A DNA stretch of 64,000 bases from Megascapheus bottae (lineage: Eukaryota; Chordata; Mammalia; Rodentia; Geomyidae): NCBI GenBank assembly GCA_024803745.1, contig JANJXV010001832.1, positions 1-64,000 on the forward strand. The letters run 5' to 3'. The translations under genes and the position numbers were made by a program. Shown here piece by piece: positions 1 to 12,026 of this stretch. The notes beneath the pieces are model-generated. The model saw nothing but the letters and a program-made list of their open reading frames with translations, was not told the origin of the DNA and did no database searches. Positions within the stretch are counted from its first letter, which is position 1. Every line of letters starts with the position of its first letter.

Positions 1-415
1 TTCCATTCCTAGGATTTTAAGAGAAATACAAGTCCACATGAAAACTTGCACATGAATGCGCAGAGCAGCCTTATTTATAATAATGAAAAATGTAAAAACT
101 CAAATATTATCCATTGATAAATAAATGGTATTATATCTATATGGTAGATAGAATATTACTTGGAGAATAGAAAGTGATGGGATGATAGGGATAGAAAGTA
201 ATTGATATGCCACCATGAGGGTGACTCTCAAAATCAATATGCTGAATGAAAGAAACCACACACCAAGCAGCCCATACAACATGATGCTGTTTGTAGAAAA
301 ATGTACAGTGACAGAAAGCAGGTCTATGATTACCTGAGATCAGGGATTTTAAAAAAAGAAAGAAAAATACTTCAAGGGGCAGAGAGACATGTTCGGGTCA
401 ACAGAAATATCCTTT
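1..415 (+). repeat. Old L1 3' fragment
   Basis: The text resembles the 3' part of L1 ORF2 and its 3' UTR in the sense direction: 'cagagcagccttatttataataatg' type wording, then the 'ccattgataaataaatgg' block and the run into the A-rich end. It is diverged and open at the window edge. Family assignment is by memory of L1 text only. Confidence 0.5.
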
Positions 416-1842
416 CTCATTTTGATTAGTATCTTTGTATGACAAGATATGCTCATTTTAATTAAAGCCATAGGAAGCACATGTTTGATGCACATCATTG
501 GATGATGACTTCATTCCATTCCAAACAATAAATTTTATTTATCTTTATTATAGTAGTGATTTCCTGTATGTACACTGTCAACGCACAGCTGACTGTACAC
601 TTCTAAGTAAGAAGAGTTGTATACTCTGGATGCTTTTCACTGCACCCAAACTGTTCCTCGAGGAAACTGACTATAAAGTATCAGTTAATAAATTAGGAGT
701 GAGTGTTCATATTTGGTCAACTTGGTCAACACTCTGTTCTTATTCCAAATTTGACTTTCTTTCCCAAAGCAGAGCAAACTCTCTCAGTTGTCTCCTACAC
801 AGCACTCCCTTGCTAGTTCCTCTACCAGGGTGAGTTGTGAGACAGACAGCACTGGAGAGTCTATTTCCCTCGTCATTGTATTTGTGCTAATGTTCTTTCC
901 TGGCTAGCCTCCTTCTTGGTTTCAAATGTGCTACTTTTTTCCCAAAATGCCCTAGTTTAGCCACCTAGCAGAAACCCCACCAAGAAGAATCTACTACTAG
1001 ACAGGTTTACTAAGCCTTATTTTCCTTCCTAACATAGTTGGTAGCTTTCTCAGTTAGCTCCTCTCTAGTTTTCACATGATGTCATTTGCACCCTGCCTCT
1101 AATACTGAGGCACAGGCTCTGCCCAGCCCTCCTTCCCGATACAAGGCATGGATGTGCTCACCCATGAAAGCTCAGAATCAGAGAGGTCCATCTCAGAAAT
1201 ACTGAACAAGATGCTAATGTAGAGATGTGTTGTACTCACAAACTGACATGGTGCACTGAAACCTCTGTGGACAGCTACTGAAGGATGAAAGCATTGTAAA
1301 AGATGCTACTGTGATCCACAAACTTGGATTTTATTTTCAGAGCAGCAGGTCTATGCCTAAGATGATAATGGGTGAATGCTCTAAGAAAAAATGTCACATC
1401 CCCAAGGCTGGGTAAGAGATCAAACCCAGCAATTATGGTCATGATTTGGAGGGAATCCCATTAGTATCACACCACTTGATGAAGTCTCATAATTACAGAA
1501 CTTTTTCACTTCAGAAGGAGAACTAAATGGAACCCAATCAGAAAATTTTTGAGAACAGAAATAATTACCTACTTTGGAGTAGAATCATTACCTGCAAGTA
1601 AATTGTGCCATATGTAGTAGTCAATCACCAGGCAGGTGTGACTCAAATGTGTTATCTTAGAATGTAAGCCATGGCAACATTTTGGCTGGACCTTGGTTGA
1701 GGAGATAGGCTTCATGACCACTAGAGCATATTCATCTGCTTCTCATCCATTGAAGGTACCCAGTGCTACTTTCCCCTCCCATGTTCATTGTGTGACCATA
1801 AATTTACAAAGAGGCAGAGGACCTAGAAGGAAATAAATTATA
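416..1842. other. Non-coding stretch, nothing recognised
   Basis: AT-rich unique-looking sequence. A 111-codon open frame at 498-833 has no start context, splice signals or familiar protein text and is treated as chance. Confidence 0.5.
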
Positions 1843-2035
1843 GCCGGGTGCTGGTGGCTCATGCCGATAACCCGAGCTACTCAGGGGGCTGAAATGTGAG
1901 GATCACAGTTTGAAGCCAGACTGGGCAGGAAAGTCTCTGTGAGACTCTAATTAACCACTCAAAAACTGGCAGTAGTGTTGTAGCTCTAGTGGTGACATAA
2001 CCCAGGCCCTGAGTTCAAGACCCACAACAGACAAA
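1843..2035 (+). repeat. SINE, B1-like head + Geo right half
   Basis: Head 'gccgggtgctggtggctca' is B1/7SL-like. It is followed by the 'gaggatcacag..gaagccagactggg' body, 'aattaaccac' linker and a degraded right half ending 'ggccctgagttcaag'. Diverged copy. Confidence 0.75.
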
Positions 2036-2040
2036 ACAGA

Positions 2041-3149
2041 AAGAGAAATGAAGGGCCTAGCTCTATGAGCAATTCAAACTATGGCTGGTGATCCAGAATA
2101 AAGCTATGTTAAACCCACAAACACAGGATAATAGATACATTTTCCATAATGGCAGGGAAAGACATATGGAGGGCAGATTTGGACAACTCCACAGGGTCTA
2201 GGTACTGAAGGAAATCATCAGTCTTGGGGTAATAATGACACTGTAGCTGATACTCCACTTCCCTGCCACTTTGTGACAGTCTACATACTAGCGTAATAGT
2301 GCCACTTGGATATGCCAAGGCTATGTCACCTAGAAATGTTTGCATCTCAGAGAATTTAGTGTGGAACATTCATGGCTGATCATGAGCATGAGGAAGCACT
2401 GGTAGTAGAAAATCCACTCATCCTCCCGGCTATCACAAGGAGGCAAACAGGGATCCTGGGAGCTGAGAGGCCTGAAGATGCCTACTTTAGCCTCACAGAA
2501 CCATAAGTGCCAACCTCTACAGGATCAGACTCCATCCTCTCCACGAACAGTGACAGTCTACTTGCTGTGCTGAAGACTTTGCTTACAAGCCAGTGTACAT
2601 GCCAGTGAAACAGAAGCAGAGGTGGCTTCTCTACTTATGTCTTGGCAGCCTTTAGGTTGAAAGGAAGAGGCAGAAGAAGGAAAGCTGGATGGGTGAGGGC
2701 CTTTCTGTAGAGACTGAGTTCCTTAGGAATAGTCTTAAGGCCCCCTTGTGCAAACAATAACAGCAGAGCTTGTCACCAAATTACCAAGGCAAGGGGATTT
2801 CTCTATCTAACTGATTGTGACAGCACCAAAAGGAAAGGCAAGATACCAAGGAGACACTGACTAGGAGAGAAAAACAAAGTCATTCCTGTCTGTCCCATCC
2901 ATACTGATTACCCTTTGAAACCTTTTCTAAGTGAAAAGTCAAACACAATATTCAGTTAATAGCATTTGTACGCACATACATACCATATAATATATTTACT
3001 TTTCAGTTTATAAGCTAAATCTTGCTTCCATATTTAAGGAAAAACATGAATCCTTTGTCTTCCTAGTTAGGACTTTACTTCACATGATTTTTTATAGGTC
3101 TCTCTACATATTTTTTATAAATTGCATAATATCTTCTAATGGATACTAA
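2041..3149. other. Non-coding stretch, nothing recognised
   Basis: No splice-flanked coding text, no SINE or L1 text that I can identify. The 86-codon minus open frame at 2109-2369 resembles no protein I know. Confidence 0.45.
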
Positions 3150-3290
3150 AAGTCCATATATATGTATATTTATATATAGTATTTTACATTATTTTGATTC
3201 ATTTATCCATTGAGGGGCATCTGGGCTGATTTCAAGTCTTGGCTATAGTGAGTAGTGCTGCAATAAACATGAGGAAGTGGGTACTCAAAA
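3150..3290 (-). repeat. Old L1 ORF2 fragment
   Basis: Plus-strand text around 3215-3275 ('gggctgatttcaagtcttgg', 'agtgctgcaataaacatg') is the familiar reverse complement of the L1 ORF2 C-terminal coding region. Short and diverged. Confidence 0.5.
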
Positions 3291-3352
3291 GGGGTGGGAC
3301 CAAGTAGAAAGGGATAGACATATAAAGAGAGGAAGAATTTAGTCAAGAACTC

Positions 3353-3560
3353 AGTGTAATCCCTGCTACTCAGGAGGCTGAGATCTGAGGATCACAGGGC
3401 AAAGCCAGTCCAGGCACTAAAGTCTGTGAGATTCTTACCTCCAATTAACCACCAGAAAACCGGAAGTGGTACTGTGGCTCAAGGGGTAAGGTGGTTGCCT
3501 TGAGCTGAAGAGCTCAGAGACAACACCGAGGCCCAGAGTTCAAGCCCCATGACCCACAAA
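3353..3560 (+). repeat. SINE, B1-like head + Geo, 5' truncated
   Basis: Starts inside the B1-like body ('gtaatccctgctactcagga'), runs through 'ctccaattaaccaccagaaa' into 'ccggaagtggtactgtggct' and ends 'gcccagagttcaagcccc'. It is one of the better preserved right halves of this family here. Confidence 0.8.
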
Positions 3561-3661
3561 CTGGTGGGTCATGTATTCACAAACTGGTAAATCCATTGTA
3601 CAATTGCTTAAAGATAATAATAATAATATAATAAACATTCAGCATTGCTTATTAGAAGTTT

Positions 3662-3874
3662 ATGATTTTATTCTTTTTTTTGCCAGTCCTGGGCTTGAGC
3701 TCAAGGCCTGAGCACTGTCCGGGCTTTCTCAAGGCTAGAGCTCTACCACTTGAGCTTCAGCAACGTTTCTGGCTTTTACTTACGTAGTTGTACCAAGGAA
3801 TCGAACCCTGATCTTCTGCATGCTAGGCAAACACTCTATCACTAGGCAAACTCCCTGACCATGATTTTATTCTT
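3662..3874 (-). repeat. IDL-Geo SINE with target-site duplication
   Basis: Reverse-complement dimer: poly-T, Geo half ('gccagtcctgggcttgagct'), then the ID-like half ending near 3860. Flanking direct repeats 'atgattttattctt' at 3662-3675 and 3861-3874 mark the insertion. Confidence 0.85.
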
Positions 3875-4335
3875 GATTTGACTTATTCATAAGTACAAGC
3901 TGTGCTTAGTGGGCAAAGTGGGTGCAGAGAGTGGGGTGAGGGATGCCTTTCCTTTCTACTTTCAAAAGAATGTATAGTTTGTGCACACTGGTCTGACTTA
4001 CCACATTTGTTCAATTTTGATCTTTTTTTTTTTGCACAAGAACCACAAGATCAATTTAAATAAAGTAAGAGGAAATTGGATACCATCAATCAATGTACTA
4101 AAACACAACCAAAATTACATGTCATAGGTTATACCATTTCAGCACTTGTAATTAATATTGCCTGTGCATGCCCCGCCTAAGAAAATATTTACACAATGTT
4201 TCATTTCTTTCAAAGAACTTCATCTTCTGATTTCCCTACAAACTGAAAAAAAGAAAACTTCCATTTTAACCTAGGCAAAAAGAGAACATTACTTCAGTTC
4301 TGTTGCTTAATTTTAAAGTAAATTTCATGGTAAAA

Positions 4336-4524
4336 AAATACTTTCCAAAACCAAGACGGGTGGGGGGTGTGGGGGGGGAGGGAAATGGGTACCAAGACAT
4401 GTGAAAGGGTATCAATGTATGTGAATTAATGCACCTTCTATCTGGCAAATATCATGTAACCCTTTTACTAATTACAATAAAAAAGAAAGATAAAAAAATA
4501 AATAAATAAAATACTTTCCAAAAC
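4336..4524 (+). repeat. 5'-truncated L1 3' end with TSD
   Basis: Only about 157 bp of L1 3' UTR (4352-4508): a G-rich tract with runs of six and eight G, the 'gggtatcaatgtatgtg' block, 'attacaataaaaa' and an A-rich tail. Perfect 16-bp duplications 'aaatactttccaaaac' flank it (4336-4351, 4509-4524). The body differs by one base from 20341-20470 over about 130 bp, so the source family is young. Confidence 0.85.
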
Positions 4525-5182
4525 AACATTTTTGAAGATGAAATGATTTAGCTTTTCTTACTTACCTTAAAAGAAAATGTCTGACTTTCAAGTCACTATT
4601 GTTTTAAGTCAGATACTTCTTCCTTTATACAACTCAGAGCTAGCATTGAAATCACAAATAATTTAAAAAAGAATTTTATAGTGTACTTTTTTCTCTGTGT
4701 CTAGAAATGCTTATTTCTTAGGTCAGGAGAAAGAAAAGGTTTTCTTTTCCAAGATATGGTATCCAAGAATGGTATTATCTTAAAAACTACTCCAGAGAGT
4801 GTTGATAACAGAGCTTTCCTTCTTTCCTCCCTAGATAAGCCATGACAGAACTTCATCATTTTCTCTCATTAGGTTGGACTTGTTTCCCCAAATAGGATCT
4901 GAGTCACAGAGCCCTGGCTGGCTGTGTCACCATGTGCAGATTAGACTGACTCTCAGAGTCTCAGATGCAGAATTGGAGCTGCAGCAGGACTTGGGATATT
5001 GGCCACATACCAGTCCAGTAAATGCCACTTGGTCACAGTGATGGTGATAGTCATTGTGACTATAGCAGCTACCTCAGTGGAACAACAATCAAATTCTGAG
5101 TAGGACTCTGACGAATTTGTTACTTAGTCAACTTAGAGACAAATATGAATGGATGTCCAGATTAGTGGATGAGTTCCCAAAA

Positions 5183-5404
5183 CATAATTGGCTCTATTTT
5201 TTTTTTGCCAGTGCTTGGACTTGAGCTCAGGGCCTGAGCACTGTCCTTGGACTTCCTCAGTCCTAGAACTCTACCACTTGAGCCACAGCACCACTTCTGG
5301 CTTTTTTCTATGTATGTAGTACAGAAAAATCAAACCCAGGTCTTTGTGTATGCTAGGCAAGCACTATACCACTAGGCCAAACTCCTGGCCCCATAATTGA
5401 CTCT
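5183..5404 (-). repeat. IDL-Geo SINE with TSD
   Basis: Reverse-complement Geo then ID-like halves. Near-perfect 13-bp duplications 'cataattggctct'/'cataattgactct' at 5183-5195 and 5392-5404 flank the element. Confidence 0.85.
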
Positions 5405-5437
5405 TTTCTTTTTAAGAACACCTCAGATGCCCTTGAA

Positions 5438-5632
5438 ATTACAGGCTCACGCCTGTAATCCTAGCTACTCAGGAGGTTGAGATCTAAGGATCACATTTCA
5501 AAGGCAACCCTAGCAGGAAAGTCTATGAGACTCATCTCCAGTTAACCACCTGATAAACAGAAGTGATACTGTGGCTCTAGCACTAGCCTTGATTGTAAAA
5601 CCTCAGGGACAGTGCCTAGGCCCTGAGTTCAA
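5438..5632 (+). repeat. SINE, B1-like head + Geo
   Basis: 'ggctcacgcctgtaatccta' head, 'ggaggttgagatctaaggat', 'ccagttaaccacc' linker and a degraded Geo half ending 'ggccctgagttcaagc'. Confidence 0.8.
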
Positions 5633-5939
5633 GCAAACTTCAGAGTTACATCTAATTGGATTTAAATCTTACCTCTAACCTCATCTGGGTTTCCTCGAGA
5701 AGTACTTCATTCACATTTTGTAGAGCTGTTTTCCTATATTCAAAATATTAATGATACTTTCCTTGTGGAAAGTATTAAATGAGTTTGTGTACAACTGCAG
5801 AGCTCAGAAATATTACCAAGATGTGATAAGCACTCATAAAGCTTTAATATTTGTTAAATTCAAATAACGTTTATTAAACAGCAGAAAAATGCAAGAAAAG
5901 AAAAACAATCATTTACCTTGTGTGATTGTTGTTCTTAAA

Positions 5940-6210
5940 GTACTATGTTATTTCTCTTCTCTTTTGTTGTCCTTGAGTTAATCTCATATTTTTACTGTAT
6001 CTGACTTTGTTACCTGATATATTGTATGTTGTTTATTTGACTATTTGAAATAGGAAAGGGAAGGGGGGAAACAAGATGATTGGGAGGGGGTGGAGGAAGA
6101 TGGGGACAAAAACATGAGAAAGGGTATCAATAGGTGAGAAGTAATGTACCTACTATCTGGCAAATGTAACTGTAACCTCTATATGTTACAATAATTTTTT
6201 TTAAAAAGAA
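5940..6210 (+). repeat. L1 3' UTR fragment
   Basis: Collinear with the L1 3' end at 20239-20494 ('ctgatatattg..tatttga', 'agggaaggggggaaa', 'gggtatcaat', 'ctatctggcaaatgtaa') but more diverged, so an older subfamily. Confidence 0.65.
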
Positions 6211-6949
6211 AAACTATTTATTGAGTTTCTATGAACTTATAACTATTACATATGCTTTACATGTATGATCTTAACTAATTTTTTCAGTAATTTTAATCAG
6301 TAGCTTTATTTTTTATTTTGTTAACATACATTTGTAATTTGAGGGTGTTTTCATAATATATTTCCACATATCACACAGCATACTTTAATCTATTTCACAT
6401 CCACATGCCTCCATTGCTACCACCCTTTATTCACATTATTAGGTAAATATCATTTATCCTTACTGATAAATGAAAAGCATGGAATAAAGATGAATTTGCA
6501 TGTTTCTTAATATCTCATAGCAAATAAACAAGGATTCCTGGTCAAGAGTAAGCTCAGTTGTTGTACTTTGTGTAAATAAAATATAGCCCCGTCTTTGAAG
6601 AAGGAGTCAATTAGAACAGCAGTTCTGCATGGAAATAACCAAACATTATAAATGTCAAACAAGTACTATATACCAAAGAGTAATATTTACCTAAAGGAAA
6701 GAGAAATTCCATAAAGCATTAGAGAAATAATACTTGAAAGATGAAAAAGATTCTCTTGGAAAATAGAGGTACTAAGGGATAGAAGAAAAAGAGTACAATT
6801 CAGGTTAAGAGGCAAAGAAAGTTCCCCAAATAATAGAAGAACAGCAAAGAAAATGAAAAAGAATGCTGTCTCTGTGAGTGGGAATTTGCTTTCCCACAAA
6901 GCAAGCTGTAACTTGCAGTGACTCGAAGGACTCATCTTTGCCTACAGGG

Positions 6950-7231
6950 CCAGCAGTTTCTAATTGGAGACACCAAGCTCTGTATGGCTCTTCAGCAGAT
7001 CATAACCTAGGTCTTTCACACAACTATGCTTTGCTGCATTTTCAAGATCTTTTGGCTGTACACTTGATTGTCAACATCAACTATGGCTTGTGTTAAAGCA
7101 TTTACTCTGTTGTCATATTTGGATCGTTCTACCACAGCTTCTACAAGGTTTTTTGTAAGCCCTGTCTGCTTAAAGATATGTACTTCTTCAAGATACTTTA
7201 CCCCTGGACCCCAGTCTAGGCAAAGATACAT
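6950..7231 (-). pseudogene. Possible processed pseudogene or exon relic, unrecognised
   Basis: The minus strand has an open run of about 70 codons (7231-7016) with protein-like, lysine/valine-balanced composition, e.g. residues 'NLVEAVVERSKYDN'. It is followed, after stops, by a further stretch in shifted frame. No AG/GT boundaries or poly-A tail are clear, and I cannot name the parent gene. It could be chance. Confidence 0.2.
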
Positions 7232-7321
7232 CCTTTGTTTAAATTAAACTTTGTTTTCAAGGTGCTCACTGCAGATCTCATTTTAGAGATATTTATTTAT
7301 GTATTTAGTATTTCTTTTATT

Positions 7322-7545
7322 TTGGTGCCAGTCCTTGGGCTTGAAGTCAAAGCCTGACCCCTGTCCTGCTCCTCTTTTGGTCAAGGCTAGCACTCTGCCA
7401 CTTAAGCCCATAGCACCACTTGCACCTTTTTTGAGTACTTGATTTGAGATAAGAGTCTCATGGACTTTTCTGCCTGGGCTGTCTTTGAACCATGATCCTC
7501 AAATCTCAGCTTCTGAGTACCTAAGATTATAAGTGTAAGCCAACT
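7322..7545 (-). repeat. SINE, B1-like + Geo, reverse
   Basis: Reverse text: 'gccagtccttgggcttgaag' (Geo end), 'gataagagtctcatggactt', then B1-like 'aaccatgatcctcaaatctcag' and 'aagattataagtgtaagcca'. Diverged. Confidence 0.75.
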
Positions 7546-7954
7546 TTTAGAACTATTTTAAGCAGTAGACTGCTTATGTGCCTCTCTCTGCATGTTAATA
7601 TGGATTTCTTGGAATAAGGAATCCATATCCCTTGTTGACCTCCAATGTCTAGTCCAACATCTAACACTTAAATCTTTGATACATAAGTGAATGAATTGTA
7701 GCCCAAAGACTCTTATTAAAAGCCTCTTTCAAATCAGTCTACCCAAGCTATTACCCAATATTTTCTTCTAATGACCCTAAAAAGTGTTAAAAATGATCTC
7801 ACTACTCAGTCCTCATTCATTCTAATTTTTGCTCACATTTCCATTGCCTCTTTATTTACCTTTAATCCTTTCGTTATTATTGTTACCCATACAGTTTTAC
7901 AATATAGAGCAGAATCCTCCTCTGCCAGCAAAGACATTTTTTCCTCAAGATTAT

Positions 7955-8196
7955 AAGTATTCACATGTTCAGGCCGGGAGTTTGGCCTAGTGGTAGAGTG
8001 CCTGCCTAGCATGCACGAAGACCCGGGTTCGATTCCACGGTACCACATACATAGAAAAAAGCTGGAAGTGGTGCTGAGGCTCAAGTGGTAGAGCTCTAGC
8101 CTTGAGAAGGTCCAAGGACAGTGCTCAGGCCCTGAGCTCAAGCCCAGGACTGGAGCAAAAATAAATAAATAAATAAATAAAAGTATTCACATGTTC
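7955..8196 (+). repeat. IDL-Geo SINE, young, with 16-bp TSD
   Basis: Near-consensus copy: A-box-like 'tggcctagtgg', B-box-like 'gggttcgattcc', then the Geo half and an (AAAT)n tail. Perfect duplications 'aagtattcacatgttc' at 7955-7970 and 8181-8196 prove retroposition. Confidence 0.93.
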
Positions 8197-9955
8197 TTTA
8201 TTTCAATGTTAATTTTTTTTTCAGAATTGCCTTTACCTTTTGAAACCTCTCATACTTTAATTGTATTAGCTTCTGGTTATTTTACAAAGCACTTTCTTGG
8301 CCTCTAAAAGTGGAGGATGTCATTTTTGTTTCATATTCATCTGCCATTCCAAAATGCCAAACACAAGGAAGTTTATCAGATGATCAAATAGGAAAAAGCT
8401 TTTGTATTCATAACAAGTGTTCTGTGACTCATTTAATATAACATAAACTCAGTATTTACAATGGCAATAGCATTCTATTCTTACTGTTAGTAGAAGAGAG
8501 GCAGAGAATTCTCTGAGAAGACAGGCTAACCACGACCATGATGTGTTTAGTTGTTTTCAGGGAATATGATGCCATGTGCCACAATCCAAGACCATGTACT
8601 CATTACACAGTTTGGTCTTTCTGACTTCACACTTCAGTATTTGGTCCCCAACACACAGTCCAGAGCCTAGACTTTACCTGCACCACACAGGGTGAGCTCA
8701 TAGAGCATGAATGTTGCAGACATTCACTCTGACCCCTACTATCCTGGCAGGCTTCTGTACCATTTCAATTCAAACCATGCCTTCTGGAACAAGCAGCTCC
8801 ATTTTCTTTGCCAGAATGCTCTTAGCCATCAATCAAACAGAGAAGCTTTGTGCCAAACTCAGAGGAGCAGTTTAAAACTAATGATCAACATGGAGCTAAG
8901 ACATTGGGGTGTAAAGGGTAGAATGGAAAGTAATGATGCTCAATTTCCACAGTGACTATCACAGTATACATTTTAAAAACCTATCTAATTGGCTCTGGAT
9001 TGTGAGACATCTATATAACATTGTTTCATTTATATTATTTTCATATTTGTGGAAAGAATGTTAATGAAATATTTACTTAAAATATTCTTTAAAGGCTTGA
9101 GCTCAACACTCATTCTGCAAAAAAAAGAAAAAAAGAATAATTTTTAGGCCAAAAGAAACTAATTTCAGATAGAAGCTCAAAGACTTAGGAAAAAGATTAA
9201 CAAGAAAGGTAAAATTGTGGATAACCTAAATGTTACTAGATGTCCAAATTTCATTACCATTTTATAAATCCTTATTTAATCTACCCAGAAGAAAGATATT
9301 ATTAAAATTGTTATACTTTAAAGAGAAATAAAAAGGCAATATAAATTAAGTTGGGAAATACTAAGCAATTTAGGGATATACTAAGCATTTTTAAGATCAC
9401 TAGAAGGTTAAAACAAAATGAAAAAAAGAATGTTTTACAATTAATATTTTCTCTCTCTCCTCCCCTCCGCTCCCCCAGTCGCCTCATAAAAAAACTTATG
9501 ATCCTCCTACCTCAGTGCCTCCCAAGGGCTGAGAGTACAAGCATGTCTAACTGTCTTTCTCAGTTATTCATTGATTTCCTCAAAACACTTGCAATCTCAA
9601 AACATCAGCTCAAAATTTCAGCTGAATTTTGTCTAGTTCACATGACATGTGAATATCCTGATATTTAAAATGATCACCATTAAAGTCAAATGGCTACAGC
9701 ACAGGCTCTGCTCCTCAATTCTGTAGAAACTCTAGTTCTCCTTAAACTCTAACCAAAATTTTAAATCTCCCAAGGAGTATCTCACTCATGCTCTATAATG
9801 GTTTTTTTTTTTTCACATAGGCCGACTCCTTTAAGGAATCTAGATTAAATCTGTATTATTTAGAATTCTTCAAAGAAATAGAACCAATAGAATGTATATC
9901 ATACATCTTTTAATATATCTATTAACAAATATAAGTATAAAAGTGGATGACAGAT
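8197..9955. other. Non-coding stretch with one B1 relic
   Basis: Mostly unrecognised AT-rich sequence. Around 9480-9550 the minus strand carries a short B1-like relic ('atgatcctcctacctcagtg' on plus). Confidence 0.45.
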
Positions 9956-9956
9956 A

Positions 9957-10001
<45 letters not shown>

Positions 10002-10030
10002 CAGGTAGATAGACAGGTAGATAGATAGAT
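9956..10030 (+). repeat. (GATA)n microsatellite
   Basis: About 75 bp of GATA repeats with a few GACAG interruptions near the 3' end. It sits in non-coding DNA and is likely length-polymorphic. Confidence 0.95.
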
Positions 10031-11821
10031 AAGATATTGGCTCATACATCTATGGAGTCTGAGAAGTTCCATTATCTTCCATCTGTAAGCTGAAGTCCCA
10101 GGAAAGTTGGCAGCATAGCTTAAAGACTCAAGAGATGAAGGACCATTGGCATAGATCCCAGTTTAGATTGGAAGGTCTGAGAATCAGGAGGGCAAGAGCA
10201 GGAGAAACAGTCACACAAAGTGTATTCACCGTTCCTTCAACTTTATGTTCTATTTAGGCCCTACATGGACTCACTGATGTTCACTCACTTCATTTGCTCC
10301 ACCAGTTTAAATACTACCCTCTTCCAGATACACCTTCACAGACACACACAGAGATCGTATATGATCAGTTACCTTGGCAACCTCTGGCCCAGTCAAGCTG
10401 ATACGTAAAATTTACCTTCATAAAGTCAAAACCACCAGTGCTCAAAGGAGTTGCCATTATTCCTGTTGATGTTTACTAAAGTCACCAACCCTGATAATAG
10501 TTCCTAGGAAAATGGACAAGGCTAAGCCAAGTGCATGTTGTGCTCACTTGGACACCATGATATCACTACTAATGTCTACCTTCTTAGGTTCCAAGGCCAC
10601 TAATGCCCAACAGGTGTGTATGCCATTTTAAGGGTGTTGTTGACTCAGGAAGTTGCCTTCAGAGCCACTAGTTTTCTGGCACTATTTTAACTGGCAGTAT
10701 TGCTGAAATTCCATAGATATTTTCATGAAATAATTCTTCCTAATTGCTTTTTCTAAAATATAACTTCTGCCCTTAGGACTTAGAAATGCATTGACATGAC
10801 TGATCTGAAATGAAAACTGCTGGGATACACTTAGAATAACTTCTGCCTTGTACTTAACCTTGGGATATTTATTCAGGCTCTGATTTTCTCTTCCCATAAG
10901 CCTGCTGTCCTCATAATGGGTCGCTTATGTAAATATTTTTCATCTACATTGCCACTTCTGTCTGGTGAAATCACAAGTCCTTCATACATGCCTAGCATGT
11001 TAAAAAATATATTTTTTCTTTCATTAAGAATATTTACTTCAAAGAAAGAACACATATAGAAAAATAATCAGAAATACTTTTTTATTCATGCCAAGGGGTG
11101 AAAGAATATACAAATTCTAAATTTGGAGTTGTTTGGATGGGCAATTGGCTCCATTATTTATTATTATTTATTATTTATGTCTTCTTTGTATTCCCAAAGA
11201 TACACCATAGCAGTCCTTCAGTAAAAGTAAAATGTGTACCAATCCCAAAAGTACCCACCAAAACCTTAATGGAATGTGCCAAAAATCTTAGCAGTAATCA
11301 TAAAAGAAGGTTCAGGTTCCTGATGGTTGATTTCAAACTGTAGCATCCAATTAAATATACATTTCACAAGGGGTCTTAGATGGGACGGTGTAAGGATCTC
11401 GAAAGTCTCTTAAGCAATTTTTCACTGGTGATTTCATTTCTAATTTGAAGTCCCATTAAAATAGCAGAAAGAAGCAGATACATTATGGATTTGAAATGTT
11501 CCCATTGGTATTACTCCAACCTTCTCATCAGAGCTAGATGACAAGATACTATTAAAACATGAGGAGAGAGGAAACCTGTGTCCTCTATTTTAAAATGCTT
11601 TATAACATGAAATTGAAATCCCTGCAATTCTAGGAATGCCAGCTAAGTTTTCCTCCAACCTATCATGTCAACGTTTTCATCTACCTTCAAAAGAAATTTA
11701 TTAATCTTCACAAACACTATTTCACTAAATCATTCATAAAAATAGTTTTATGACTATGTAATAGAATTATACAACATTCATCCTTACATTCAATAAGACC
11801 ATTCTCAACCATGGAACTAAC
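10031..11821. other. Non-coding stretch, nothing recognised
   Basis: No coding, SINE or L1 signal that I can support. Several 60-80 codon open frames are AT-rich and lack splice or start context. Confidence 0.45.
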
Positions 11822-12026
11822 AAACCACTTTTTTTTTGCCTGTCCTGGGCTTTGAACTCAGGGCCTGAGCACTGTCCTTGGGCTTTCTCAAGGCTAGAGC
11901 TCTAGCACTTGAGCCACAACACCACTTCCAGCTTTTTGCTATATGATACCAAGGAATCCAGTCTTCAGGCATGCTAGGCAAGCACTCTACCACTAGGCCA
12001 AACTCCTGGCCCCAATAAGCCACTTT
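11822..12026 (-). repeat. IDL-Geo SINE
   Basis: Reverse copy: poly-T, 'gcctgtcctgggctttgaac', Geo, then the ID-like half ending 'ggccaaactcctggcc'. Imperfect duplications 'aaaccactttt'/'aagccactttt' flank it. Confidence 0.83.

Noticed and set aside
7971..8060. ID-like SINE heads as functional tRNA genes
   Set aside because: A and B boxes are present, but there is no complete cloverleaf, and each is fused to a Geo half and an A-tail with target duplications.
7833..8141. 102-codon minus-strand frame '[20 protein letters not shown]'-type
   Set aside because: It is a reverse reading of the IDL-Geo SINE; the same peptide recurs at every copy (14017, 15647, 27778, 44720, 45241), so it is not a gene family.
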